Assembly: GCA_002839445.1 (NCBI GenBank)
Contig: PGYB01000001.1
Location: forward strand, 1 to 64,000
Origin: Candidatus Riflebacteria bacterium HGW-Riflebacteria-1
GTDB lineage: Bacteria > Muiribacteriota > Ozemobacteria > Ozemobacterales > Ozemobacteraceae
Direction: 5' to 3'
Length of the DNA: 64,000 bases
Part shown: in pieces, positions 17,756 to 26,900 of the stretch
How the letters are laid out: each line of letters opens with the position of its first letter
How positions within the stretch are numbered: position 1 is the first letter of the stretch
Notes under the pieces: generated by a model
Database searches by the model: none
Told to the model about the DNA's origin: nothing
Seen by the model: only the letters and a program-made list of their open reading frames with translations
Made by a program: the position numbers and the translations under genes

Positions 17756-18214
17756 CTAGGCAGCGTTCGGTTGCAGCTGATAAACCATTTCGTAGTGTGC
17801 AATCCCGGCTTCGAAGAACTGCTCGCCCACCCTTTTGAAGCCAAACCGCGCGTAGAGGTCGACAACTGCCGATTGAGCATGAATCAGCACCTGGCTGAAC
17901 TGCTGGCGTTTTTTTATTTCTTCGAGAAGCCTGGCAATGATAACCTGTCCGAACCTCAGACCACGGTATTCTTTGAGCACCGCGACCCGGCCAAGTCTTG
18001 CCACATGAGGCTTCTCAGGGTCAGCAAACCAGCGACCAGTGCCGACCGGAACCGCGTCAGCGAGCAGTAAAACATGCATTGCCTGAGTGTCAAATTCGTC
18101 GCGCTCAAGCTCAGCCGGCACCTTCTGCTCAATCACAAACACTCTCTGCCTTATTGAAAGAGCCTTTGCAAACTCAGTCTCGCACCCGATAAAGGTTTTA
18201 ACTTCAATTTCCAT
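17756..18214 (-). CDS. GNAT-family N-acetyltransferase (ElaA/YjcF-like)
   Basis: A 152-residue acetyltransferase. The pattern FAKALSIRQRVFVIEQKVPAELERDEFD near the N-terminus and RLGRVAVLKEYRGLRFGQVII (acetyl-CoA-binding loop) resemble the ElaA/YjcF branch of the GNAT family. The C-terminal LIHAQSAVVDLYARFGFKRVGEQFFEAGIAHYEM is typical. The frame opens at 18232, but AGGGAG lies 8 bases before the ATG at 18214, which I take as the start. Substrate unknown. Confidence 0.85.
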   Translation of the reverse strand: MEIEVKTFIGCETEFAKALSIRQRVFVIEQKVPAELERDEFDTQAMHVLLLADAVPVGTGRWFADPEKPHVARLGRVAVLKEYRGLRFGQVIIARLLEEIKKRQQFSQVLIHAQSAVVDLYARFGFKRVGEQFFEAGIAHYEMVYQLQPNAA

Positions 18215-18354
18215 TACTGTAACTCCCTGCACGATGCTGTTTCAATTATACCTCAGAGGCTTAACTACCGCAAAAAATGATTGCAGCGAAGCATTTGCTT
18301 AAGACTGTAAAAGTGATAGAATGAGAGCTGATCAATCATCCGGGAGGAATCAAC

Positions 18355-19389
18355 ATGACTGAAAAAAAGATCCGCATGGCAACCGCTGATAGACCAGACG
18401 AACAGGGCCACACCATAGTTGGCGGCCGCCCACAGGCGCCGCGCAGCATGCGCACTGACATACCACGCGGTCTCGAAATTCTGGTCAAACGCGCAGCAAT
18501 AGACGCCAATTTTAAGTCGCAGCTGCTCGAAAAGCGTGACAGAATCGCTGAAGAACTTCAGTTGCCTCTTGATGCGAGCGAAAAAGCCATGTTGGCCTGC
18601 ATTCCAGCAGAACACCTTGAAAAAATGATCAGGGCGACGGAAGTGCCGGCAGCGCAGCATAGTTTACTGGCAAAAGGCACGGCGGCCGCAATGTTGGCGC
18701 TTCTGGCACAACTTACCTTTGCGCCGGTTCCTGGCCGCGCCGAAACCACCCCCAAGGTTAACCTGCGGCCAGCATCGAGCCGATCCGAAAATGATGAATA
18801 CGCCATGGTTAAGGGAATAAGGCCAGACTTCGAAAACGACGACCACCTTGCTGACCGCGGTGCACGACCAGACATGCCCGCACCACTGATAAAGCAGGTG
18901 GAGCCCGTTTACACCGATGAAGACCCTGACGGAATAAAAAGCGATGAGCCGTCTGCTCCAGAGTTTGCAAAAGTGGTAACCGTTCAGGTTGCCGGCTTCA
19001 AGCTTGAAGAGGCGATAAAATTGCTCATAGAAAACAGTGGAGTTGTAATCAATGTCACGGGTATCGATGCAAGGCTGGCTGAGTATGTTGTCGAAAGCGA
19101 AGTTAACGGATTGCCATTAAAGATGGCAATTGAAACCCTTTGCCTCGAGACTTCGAGCGAAGCCTGCGAGTTTGAAATCATCTGGAAAAACGCCCCACCA
19201 GCCGTAGAAATCACTTTTCACGACAATCTGGGGGGTGTTGCATCAGATGCGCTCAATATACCTGGACACGAATTGCCACTTATAAAGCCAGCTCCACAAG
19301 ATGACTCTGCGATAATCCGCGGCATCAGATCAGACTTTCCAGAGATCAAGCCTGTCAATATTGACCTCGACAAGGACGGCAACAAATGA
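18355..19389 (+). CDS. NHLP-leader-like protein with hydrophobic segment, G-x-R-P-D motifs and STN-like domain
   Basis: No known named family for the whole 344-residue protein. Residues about 36-92 resemble the nitrile-hydratase-like leader peptide (NHLP) clan: LVKRAAIDANFKSQLLEKRD, then LDASEKAMLACIPAEHLEKMI. A hydrophobic stretch follows (about 107-124) ending in PGRAETT, like an internal signal peptide. Short motifs G-[IA]-[RK]-[PS]-D recur at 154-158, 169-173, 193-197 and 323-327. Residues about 205-288 look like a secretin/TonB short N-terminal (STN) domain. Its stop overlaps the start of a radical SAM gene (ATGA), so they are translationally coupled. It may be a modified substrate of that enzyme. 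The start has GGGAGGA upstream. Confidence 0.6.
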   Translation: MTEKKIRMATADRPDEQGHTIVGGRPQAPRSMRTDIPRGLEILVKRAAIDANFKSQLLEKRDRIAEELQLPLDASEKAMLACIPAEHLEKMIRATEVPAAQHSLLAKGTAAAMLALLAQLTFAPVPGRAETTPKVNLRPASSRSENDEYAMVKGIRPDFENDDHLADRGARPDMPAPLIKQVEPVYTDEDPDGIKSDEPSAPEFAKVVTVQVAGFKLEEAIKLLIENSGVVINVTGIDARLAEYVVESEVNGLPLKMAIETLCLETSSEACEFEIIWKNAPPAVEITFHDNLGGVASDALNIPGHELPLIKPAPQDDSAIIRGIRSDFPEIKPVNIDLDKDGNK

Positions 19390-20879
19390 CAGGGCCAACA
19401 GCAGCCAGCCATGGCGACATTACACTGCTAAATCTGAACCTGCTCTATGTGCGATATCTTGGCAGTGTAGACCGCGAACTGCACGTTCCCCTTGGCTGTC
19501 TGTATCTTACCCGCGCTATCGAAGATGCCGGCTTTAAAGTCGACTTTCGCGATTACCAGCTTAACGACTATGCTGAGCCATTTGAGGTTGATCGCATCAT
19601 TGAATTTCTCGGCGAGACGGCCGATATCGTCGGCTTTTCGTGCATGGCCAACCTGCTCCCCTTTACACTGCTTGCCATGCGCGAATTCAAAAAGCGCAAC
19701 CCTGACAAATTTCTTGTTCTCGGGGGAGTTGGCCCCAAATCAGTCGAAGAAAAAATCATGCAGCGCTTCGACTGGATCGACTGCATCGCGGTTGGCGAAG
19801 GCGAACTAACCGGGCCAGAACTGATCAGAACGATTAAAGCCGATGGCAATCTATTCAGGGTGAATGGGCTTTATCTGCGAACTGCCAGTGGTGAAATCGT
19901 TAAGACTCCTGATCGTGAGAGGTTGGCAGACCTTGACAGTCAGCCATTTCCGGCTTTTGAAAAAGTTGATCTGACTCGCTACCAGGGCTATGGCATGCTG
20001 TCTTCGCGCGGATGCCCCTACCCCTGCACATTCTGCTCAGTTGCACCGGTATGGGACCACAAATCAACCTTCAGATCGAACGAATCGATCATCGAAGAGA
20101 TGAAGATGCTGCACGAAAGCGCCGGCGTAAAAATGTTTCTGTTTCAGGACGAATTCTTTGTCAGCACCAAGCAGCGTGTAATGGACTTCTGCGCGCAACT
20201 CAAAGCTTCGGGTCTCAACATCTACTGGAAAGCTTTTGGCCGCGTCGACCTGACCGACGTTGAAATGATGCAGGCCATGGCGGATTGTGGCTGCGTCGAA
20301 CTGCGTTTTGGCATAGAAAGCGGCAGCGATCGCATTCTCAAGATGGTCAAAAAGGGATTTTCGGCAAGCGACGCCGTCGAGATTGTAACTGCCGCGCAAA
20401 AAATCTTTCCGCGCGTCGACGCCTTTTATGTCTGGGGATTTCCTTTTGAAACTCTCGAAGACTTTCATCAGACTGTGTTTCAGATGGTCATGTTCAGGAT
20501 GATGGGAGTGCGCATTCTGCCTTCACTGCTCTGTCTTCTGCCGCAAACAGAACTTTTCATCGAGTATCAGCACCAGTATTCGCTGGATTTCAGCCCAGAG
20601 CTGTTTCCTGAATACATGATTACCGGTCACGAAATCAGCACTTCCGGCAAGTTCAAAATTGCCGACGCGCATAACGACAAATACCGCTTTATCAAAGAAA
20701 ACCCTGATATATTCCCGGGTTTCTTTCACATGGACCTGCAGAACAATATTCTGCCTAAACTGGCAATCATGCGCAAATTTGGCTTCTACCCACTCGAAAC
20801 CGAGCCGGCCGGCACTGATTCCTGCGGCGCGCATTCGCCTAAACAGGCGGCCCAGAACATCGCAACCCGCAGCGTCTAA
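19386..20879 (+). CDS. B12-binding-domain radical SAM protein
   Basis: A 497-residue enzyme of the cobalamin-binding radical SAM class. Residues about 10-150 form the Rossmann-like B12 domain (VPLGCLYLTRAIEDAGF, DIVGFSCMANLLP, LVLGGVGPKSVEE, WIDCIAVGEGE), but no DxHxxG cobalt-ligand motif is seen, as in many members. The radical SAM domain starts at LSSRGCPYPCTFCSV with the [4Fe-4S] cysteines C210, C214 and C217, and continues with ELRFGIESGSDRIL. It overlaps the preceding gene by 4 bases. Members methylate, rearrange or oxidise peptides, lipids or cofactors; a peptide substrate is plausible here because of the NHLP-like partner. Confidence 0.85.
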   Translation: MTGPTAASHGDITLLNLNLLYVRYLGSVDRELHVPLGCLYLTRAIEDAGFKVDFRDYQLNDYAEPFEVDRIIEFLGETADIVGFSCMANLLPFTLLAMREFKKRNPDKFLVLGGVGPKSVEEKIMQRFDWIDCIAVGEGELTGPELIRTIKADGNLFRVNGLYLRTASGEIVKTPDRERLADLDSQPFPAFEKVDLTRYQGYGMLSSRGCPYPCTFCSVAPVWDHKSTFRSNESIIEEMKMLHESAGVKMFLFQDEFFVSTKQRVMDFCAQLKASGLNIYWKAFGRVDLTDVEMMQAMADCGCVELRFGIESGSDRILKMVKKGFSASDAVEIVTAAQKIFPRVDAFYVWGFPFETLEDFHQTVFQMVMFRMMGVRILPSLLCLLPQTELFIEYQHQYSLDFSPELFPEYMITGHEISTSGKFKIADAHNDKYRFIKENPDIFPGFFHMDLQNNILPKLAIMRKFGFYPLETEPAGTDSCGAHSPKQAAQNIATRSV

Positions 20880-20901
20880 AAACTGCCGCAAAGCAACGTG
20901 A

Positions 20902-20955
20902 TTGACATTTAGCTGCTGCAGTGCTAAAAATATCAACCTGACTGACTAGTCAGTC
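20902..20955 (+). promoter_or_regulatory. Promoter and TetR-type operator of the efflux operon
   Basis: TTGACA (20902-20907), a 17-base spacer and TAAAAA (20925-20930) predict a start near 20937. Immediately there lies the perfect 16-bp palindrome GACTGACTAGTCAGTC (20940-20955), the kind of operator bound by TetR/AcrR repressors. The repressor gene starts at 20979, so autoregulation of the whole efflux operon is likely. Confidence 0.75.
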
Positions 20956-20978
20956 TTTAACTTCTTGTCAGGATTGAT

Positions 20979-21554
20979 ATGATAAACAAAAAGAAAAGCA
21001 AAAAAGAACTTCTTCTCGAAGCAGGCCTTGACCTGTTTTTTGAGAAAGGGTTCGAAAGAACCACAATCGATGACATTATCGGACGGGCCGATTGTGGCAA
21101 GGGCACATTCTATCGCTATTTCAGCAACAAAGAAACACTCATGGAAGAGCTTGAAAATGTATTTGCCGCCAATCTTTCGCGGGAAATTGAAAACAATTGT
21201 CGAAACGACATGGGGGTAAAAGAATACCTTACCACAAGCCTCAGAACATTATTGCATGTATTCAAGAGTCATCAGCGACTAGGACTGATAAGGTTCGAGC
21301 GCGAACAGCGCCTTAATCTGGAAGCGCGCAAAGCAAGTTCTGACAAGGTTTTACCAACCATTCTCACTTTGCGCAATTACATCACAGCCGCCATTAAAAA
21401 AGGCGCAATTCGCAATCTTGACCCGGAACAGATTCTTGGAATAGTTCTCGGCGTCGCGCACTTCTATCTGGTGCGTGATTTCAAGCTGGGCCAGCCTTGT
21501 ACAAAAAAAGAAATCGAAGATTCTGTAGACATAATTCTCAATGGAGTAATCTGA
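20979..21554 (+). CDS. TetR/AcrR-family transcriptional repressor
   Basis: A 191-residue one-component regulator. The N-terminal HTH is clear: KKELLLEAGLDLFFEKGFERTTIDDIIGRADCGKGTFYRYFSNKETLMEEL (described here in parts; recognition helix KGTFYRYF). The C-terminal ligand-binding part is helical and divergent, as usual. The gene heads an operon with tolC-like, adaptor and RND permease genes, and a perfect palindrome overlaps its promoter. It probably represses the operon until an efflux substrate binds. Confidence 0.9.
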   Translation: MINKKKSKKELLLEAGLDLFFEKGFERTTIDDIIGRADCGKGTFYRYFSNKETLMEELENVFAANLSREIENNCRNDMGVKEYLTTSLRTLLHVFKSHQRLGLIRFEREQRLNLEARKASSDKVLPTILTLRNYITAAIKKGAIRNLDPEQILGIVLGVAHFYLVRDFKLGQPCTKKEIEDSVDIILNGVI

Positions 21555-21556
21555 TC

Positions 21557-22930
21557 ATGAAAAAACACTCACCACTCGCAGCTCAGTGCTTCCTGCTCCT
21601 TTGCTTCAGCCTTTTTACATGCATTTCAGCCCAGGCGAACACTCTTGCCGGCCTTATTCAGAAGGCTCTTGACCGCAACCTCAGTCTGCAGATATCAGAT
21701 CTCGAAATCGAGCAAAGCTTCATCGACGAAAAGCGCTCAAATAATGCGCTTATTCCAGATGTAAATTTCATCGTCAATAAAACCCACCGCGACTTTAGAG
21801 ATGACTTTCAGAAAAACAGCCCGTCAAGCATAGATAAAATGCTGACCTACTCACTTAAACTTACCCAGAGCTACCCCGGCCTCGGGCGCATTCCCGTCAT
21901 TCAGGAAGAGATTACCAGGCTCAAAACCAGTATCAAAAAAACCTACAAAGAGAACCAGAAAATAAACGTTCTGCGAAATCTCACCCGCATCTATTTCAAA
22001 ATGGTGCGCGACCAGGAACTTGTAAAAATCCATGAGACCGATCTGGTTCTCATAGCTGCCTTGATGAAAGTCGCCAAACTCAACGAAGAACTCGGCCTCG
22101 TGCTGCACAATGATATTCTTCGCATCGAAGTAGAACAACTCAATTCAAATACTGAGCTGGTGAAAGCAAAGAGCAGCTATGGCAATCTCAAATATGATCT
22201 GGCAGCGATTCTTGACATTCAAGACCCGGCTTCGCATACGCTTGAACTCGCGAAAGGGCTTAAGTTCGCTACCGCCAGCCCTACAACTGAAGAACTTCTG
22301 CCCGAACTTTTCAAAATCGACAACGACATAAATCTTGCGCGAACCGACCTGAAAATTCTCGACAAAACGGTGCGTTCGGCTCGCAGCGCGAACCTGCCAA
22401 CCCTGAGCATTGATGCTTCCTACAACCATGGTGCCGAAGTTGGCCCGATTAGAGGAACCAAGGACGTTACCACCACCTTCGTGCTGTCAACGCCTGTTTA
22501 TAACAGCAACGATATCGAAAACGCCGTTCGTCTGGCGCAGAAGTCGCAAGAGATAGTTAAGTTGCGCATTCGCGACCTCTCAAACACCAAGAAATCGCTT
22601 ATCGAAAAGGCGGTCGCCGACTATCACGAAGCCCTTTCCCGCATCAATTTTGCCGAGAAAATGGCTGAACAGAGTTACGAAAACATGCGTATCGTTTTTA
22701 CCCGTTATCAGGAAGGCGCCTCATCGATTGTCGAGCTCATCGACGCCCAGCGCCTGCTCACCAACTCCGCACAAACCCTTATCAAAGCTTATTACGACGA
22801 GCGCGAACGCCTCGCCGAAATATTGCTGCTGATGCACAGGTTTGCTGAACTTAACACCTTAGACCAGAACGCATCGCCGCTCAATACAGACTTTTTAATG
22901 CAAGTCCTCAATCTGGGAGAAGCCAAATGA
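21557..22930 (+). CDS. TolC-like outer-membrane efflux protein
   Basis: Outer-membrane channel of a tripartite efflux pump, 457 residues. A signal peptide (MKKHSPLAAQ, hydrophobic core, ISAQANT) is followed by two outer-membrane-efflux-protein repeats; long helices with heptads (LKTSIKKTYKENQKINVLRNL, EAVADYHEAL) and the C-terminal RYQEGASSIVELIDAQRLL are characteristic. The frame opens at 21497 inside tetR, but ATG 21557, 2 bases after the tetR stop, begins the signal peptide. It overlaps the adaptor gene by 4 bases (ATGA). Confidence 0.9.
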   Translation: MKKHSPLAAQCFLLLCFSLFTCISAQANTLAGLIQKALDRNLSLQISDLEIEQSFIDEKRSNNALIPDVNFIVNKTHRDFRDDFQKNSPSSIDKMLTYSLKLTQSYPGLGRIPVIQEEITRLKTSIKKTYKENQKINVLRNLTRIYFKMVRDQELVKIHETDLVLIAALMKVAKLNEELGLVLHNDILRIEVEQLNSNTELVKAKSSYGNLKYDLAAILDIQDPASHTLELAKGLKFATASPTTEELLPELFKIDNDINLARTDLKILDKTVRSARSANLPTLSIDASYNHGAEVGPIRGTKDVTTTFVLSTPVYNSNDIENAVRLAQKSQEIVKLRIRDLSNTKKSLIEKAVADYHEALSRINFAEKMAEQSYENMRIVFTRYQEGASSIVELIDAQRLLTNSAQTLIKAYYDERERLAEILLLMHRFAELNTLDQNASPLNTDFLMQVLNLGEAK

Positions 22931-23988
22931 AGCACTCAATCAAAGCAGTTCTCTTCGCGCTGACATGCCTGGCAGCAGGCGCATCAGCTCAGGTAAACGT
23001 TGTCACTGTAAAACCGCAGAGCGGCAATATTCGACAACTTCTGCAGTTTACCGGCGAGACCAGGCCGGTGGTTGAAGCCTATGCTGCGGCCGATGTCAAT
23101 GGCCCGGTAGCGCAGATCATGGCAGAAGATGGCCAGAAAGTCAGTCTTGGTCAACCGCTCGGCAAGATTGACGATATTCGCTTTGCCATAACACTGCGGC
23201 AGATGGAAGCCTTGCTTGATCGCGCAAAGCAGCAGTTTGTCGATGATGAAAAAGATTACGAGCGCAATAAAACCCTGTTCGAAAGCAAGGCAATAACCCA
23301 GAAGAGCCTGGACACAGCTCTCACCAACTACATCAAGGGCAAAACATCGGTAAAACAGGCGCAGGCAGACTATGACAAAGCAAAGCTCGACCTCGACCGC
23401 TGCATTATTCGCTCGCCAATCAGTGGCTATTTTGTTGACCGCTCGATTGAACTGGGGCAGGCCATGGCGCGCGGCCAGAACATGGGCAAGGTCATTGATC
23501 TCGACGACATTTATGTCGACGCGCGAATTCCCGAATCAGAAATCAGAAACATTAAAACTGGCCAGATCAGCCTGATCGAAGGAAAATACGAAGGAAAGGT
23601 CGAGCACATCGACCTGTATGCCGACAATTCGCGCTCTTTCAAAGTTAGAATCAGAGTCAAAAACCCCGATCTGTTTTTTCGCGGCAACATGTTTGTCAAA
23701 GGCAGCATCACTCTCGAACAGTTCGATGATGCCCCGCTTTTCCCGTCACAGGCCATCAGAAACTTTCGCGGCGACCTGTTCGTTTACACGGTTCTGAATG
23801 GCAGGGCAAAAAGAAATAAAATCACTCTGGTCGCGCAAGAAGGCGATCTAAGCTATTGTCGCGAGATTTCTGAAAACTCTGAGATTATTACAATCGGCCA
23901 GGACAGCCTGGACGACGGCGCCGAAGTTATCGTAAGAACTAACGGCAACGGTAGCAACACTACAGAACAAACCGCAAAAGAGAACTGA
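22927..23988 (+). CDS. RND efflux periplasmic adaptor (membrane fusion protein)
   Basis: HlyD/AcrA-type adaptor, 353 residues, with a signal peptide (residues 1-22, ending GASAQ). Visible parts: an N-terminal barrel/lipoyl half (ADVNGPVAQIMAEDGQKVSLGQPLGKID), a helical hairpin with heptads (about 75-140), the second lipoyl half (LDRCIIRSPISGYFVDRSIELGQAM), and a beta-barrel domain with YVDARIPESEI. It bridges the TolC-like channel and the RND permease. It overlaps the preceding gene and lies 1 base before the next. Confidence 0.92.
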   Translation: MKHSIKAVLFALTCLAAGASAQVNVVTVKPQSGNIRQLLQFTGETRPVVEAYAAADVNGPVAQIMAEDGQKVSLGQPLGKIDDIRFAITLRQMEALLDRAKQQFVDDEKDYERNKTLFESKAITQKSLDTALTNYIKGKTSVKQAQADYDKAKLDLDRCIIRSPISGYFVDRSIELGQAMARGQNMGKVIDLDDIYVDARIPESEIRNIKTGQISLIEGKYEGKVEHIDLYADNSRSFKVRIRVKNPDLFFRGNMFVKGSITLEQFDDAPLFPSQAIRNFRGDLFVYTVLNGRAKRNKITLVAQEGDLSYCREISENSEIITIGQDSLDDGAEVIVRTNGNGSNTTEQTAKEN

Positions 23989-23989
23989 A

Positions 23990-26900
23990 ATGAGCCTTCC
24001 AAGAACCTCAATTAGCAGACCAATTTCGGTAACAATGCTGATGCTGGGCATGGCCCTGATCGGCATCGGAGCCTTTTTCACCCTTAACGTTGCCCTGTTC
24101 CCAAACATCGACATTCCGATAGCCTTTGTTCTGGCCCCTTATGCCGGCGTCGATCCGGCTGAAATCGAAACGATCGTCACTAAAAAAATCGAAGACGAAA
24201 TCAACTCGGTTGAAGATATCGACAAGATCGAATCTTACTCGTCAGAGGGCATATCACAAACTGTTATCAACTTTAAATTTGGCACTGACCTTGATCTGGC
24301 AGCGGTCGACCTGCGCGCCAAGGTTGATCAGGCCAAACGCAATCTGCCCCGCGACATGGAACAGGTAACGGTTTCTAAAGTTGACATCAACTCGTTTCCT
24401 GTGCTGAACATCGCTCTCGGCGGCAATTTTGACCTGGTTGAACTGAGACGTATCGCTGACCGCGAAATTAAACCGGCATTTCAGCAAATCAGCGGCGTTT
24501 CTAACGTTGAGGTCAAAGGCGGTCTGCAACGCGAAATCAGAATCAAAATAATACCAGAACGGCTGCTGGCATACGAACTGACTATTGATGATGTCATTAC
24601 TGCGGTGAGCAAAGATAACCAGAATACTCCTCTCGGCAATATCAACGAAGGCTCATTCAAGTATCTTCTGCGCTCAGAAGGTCAAGTTAAAAACCCGCAG
24701 CAGCTCGGGCATATCATCATCAAAGAGATCAACCGCCGACCGATTTATCTCTCAGAAATCTCGACCATTGAAGATCTTTATAAAGATATTGAGACAACTT
24801 CGCGCATCAATGGCCAGCCTTCGGTAACACTTGAGATAAAAAAATCAGCCGACGCCAACCCGGTTTTGATATCAGACGCGTCCCAGGCATTGATTCCCAA
24901 ACTGATTGAAAAATACAAGGGCCGCCTCACCATTACTGTTGGTAACGACCAGACCGCTTTTATCAGAGATACAATTCAGATGGTCAAAGACAATGCCCTC
25001 ATGGGCGGCCTGTTTGCGATCACAGTGCTTTTCATGTTTCTGCAGAACTATCGATCAACGATTATTATCGGCACCAGCATTCCGCTCGCCATCGTCTCGA
25101 CCTTTGGTCTGCTCAGTCTAAAAGAAGACATTTCTCTCAACCTGATGACATTGGGCGGCCTGGCTCTGGGGATCGGCATGATGGTCGACAATGCCATCGT
25201 CGTCATGGAAAACATATACCGCTTTTTCGCCGATAACCCTGATGGCGACAAAAAGGAGCTGGCAGCCAAAGCTTCTGAAGAAGTTTTCATGCCGGTTATC
25301 GCGTCGACAGCTACAACGGTTGCGGTGTTTCTGCCAATCGGCTTTGTTCCGGCCGTAGTTGGCGAGATATTTTTTAACATGTCGCTGGCTATCGTGTTTT
25401 CGCTGCTGGCATCACTGTTAGTCGCAATAACCTTTCTGCCAATGCTCTGCTCAAGATTTCTGGTTCTCGATGGCATGTTCATTGAAACCATAATCATGCG
25501 CATGTACAAAGCTTTGCTGAGATGGTTTCAGAAGCACCCGATCAAATCGCTATGTGGGGCCATGGGTCTCTTTTTAGTGCCGGCAATTGGTTTTTATACT
25601 GGCCTCAACAATCCGATCATCCAAAAAATCATTGAAAAGACACCATTGGCGGGTCGTTCTTTCAACCCCGCCGTCGACAGTCTGCTGGCTGCGACTGCAT
25701 TCATATTGATTTTGGCGCTGCTTCCCATTGTGGTTGCAGCGTTTTTCAAGGCATTCAATTTTGTTACTTCAAAAATTCTCTTTCCAATTGTCGACATAGT
25801 CATAATGAAACTGCTGCGCGGCCTGTATGTAAAGGTGCTAAAAGCCCTGCTGCATCACTGGTATTTTCGCCTTGGCTACAGTCTGCTGGTTCTGGCGCTC
25901 TTTGTTTTCAGCCTGACGATGCAGCCGGCCATGACGTTTTTTCCCGCTATGGACCGTGGTGAACTAAGCGTTGATTTTGAAACACCTGAAGGCACAAGCG
26001 TCGAAAAAACTGACGAAATAACAAAACAGATCGAAAGTATTTTTCTGAAAATACCAGAAGTCAGCAAGGTTATTACCAACTCAGCAGTCGGAAAAGGTAC
26101 GCTTGCTATCAAGCTCACGCCGAAAATAGAGCGCACAAAAACTACCAACGACGTTGTTCGCGAAGCGCGCGAGCAGGTCGAGACTATCCCGGGTATTCGC
26201 ACTATCAATTACAAAGAACCCTCAATGGGTAAGCCTTCGCGCGGAAAATCGATACAGATAGAGATCATGGGCGACGACTTTGCAGTAATCGAGGAGATCT
26301 GCCTGCAGGTTTATGATCGCATTAAAGATGTTGAAGGCATCAAAGACCTCGAAAACGGCATCAAGACCGGTCGCCCTGAATTCAGACTGGTGTTCGACCG
26401 CGAAAAAGTTCGCGACATGGGCCTGAGTCTGGTCAAAATTGCAGAAATGGCTCGCAGTCACATTTATGGCAGCCTTGCCGGCAAGTATCGCGAAAACAAT
26501 GATGAGTTCGACATAAGAGTCGAAGCCGCCGACCTGTCGAAAGACAAGATCGCTCGCATCAAGGACCTCGAAATATCGCTTGAAAAAGGCAAATTCGTTA
26601 AGTTATCGCAAATTGCCGAATTCAAGCCGGCCAGCGGGTACAGCACCATCGAGCGTAAGAATAACGCACGCCGACTTATAGTTCAGGCCGACCCTGACCG
26701 CAGAGCCATCGGCGCCATCACCTCAGAAATCAGCGAAAAAATCAAGGACATAAAATTACCACCAGGATACACGATCAATTTTGGCGGCGAAAACGAAGAA
26801 ATGCTCAAGGCATTCACTTACCTGGCAATAGCTCTGGTTGCATCAGTTCTGCTCGTTTATATGATCATGGCTTCGCAATTTGAGTCTTTGCTATATCCTT

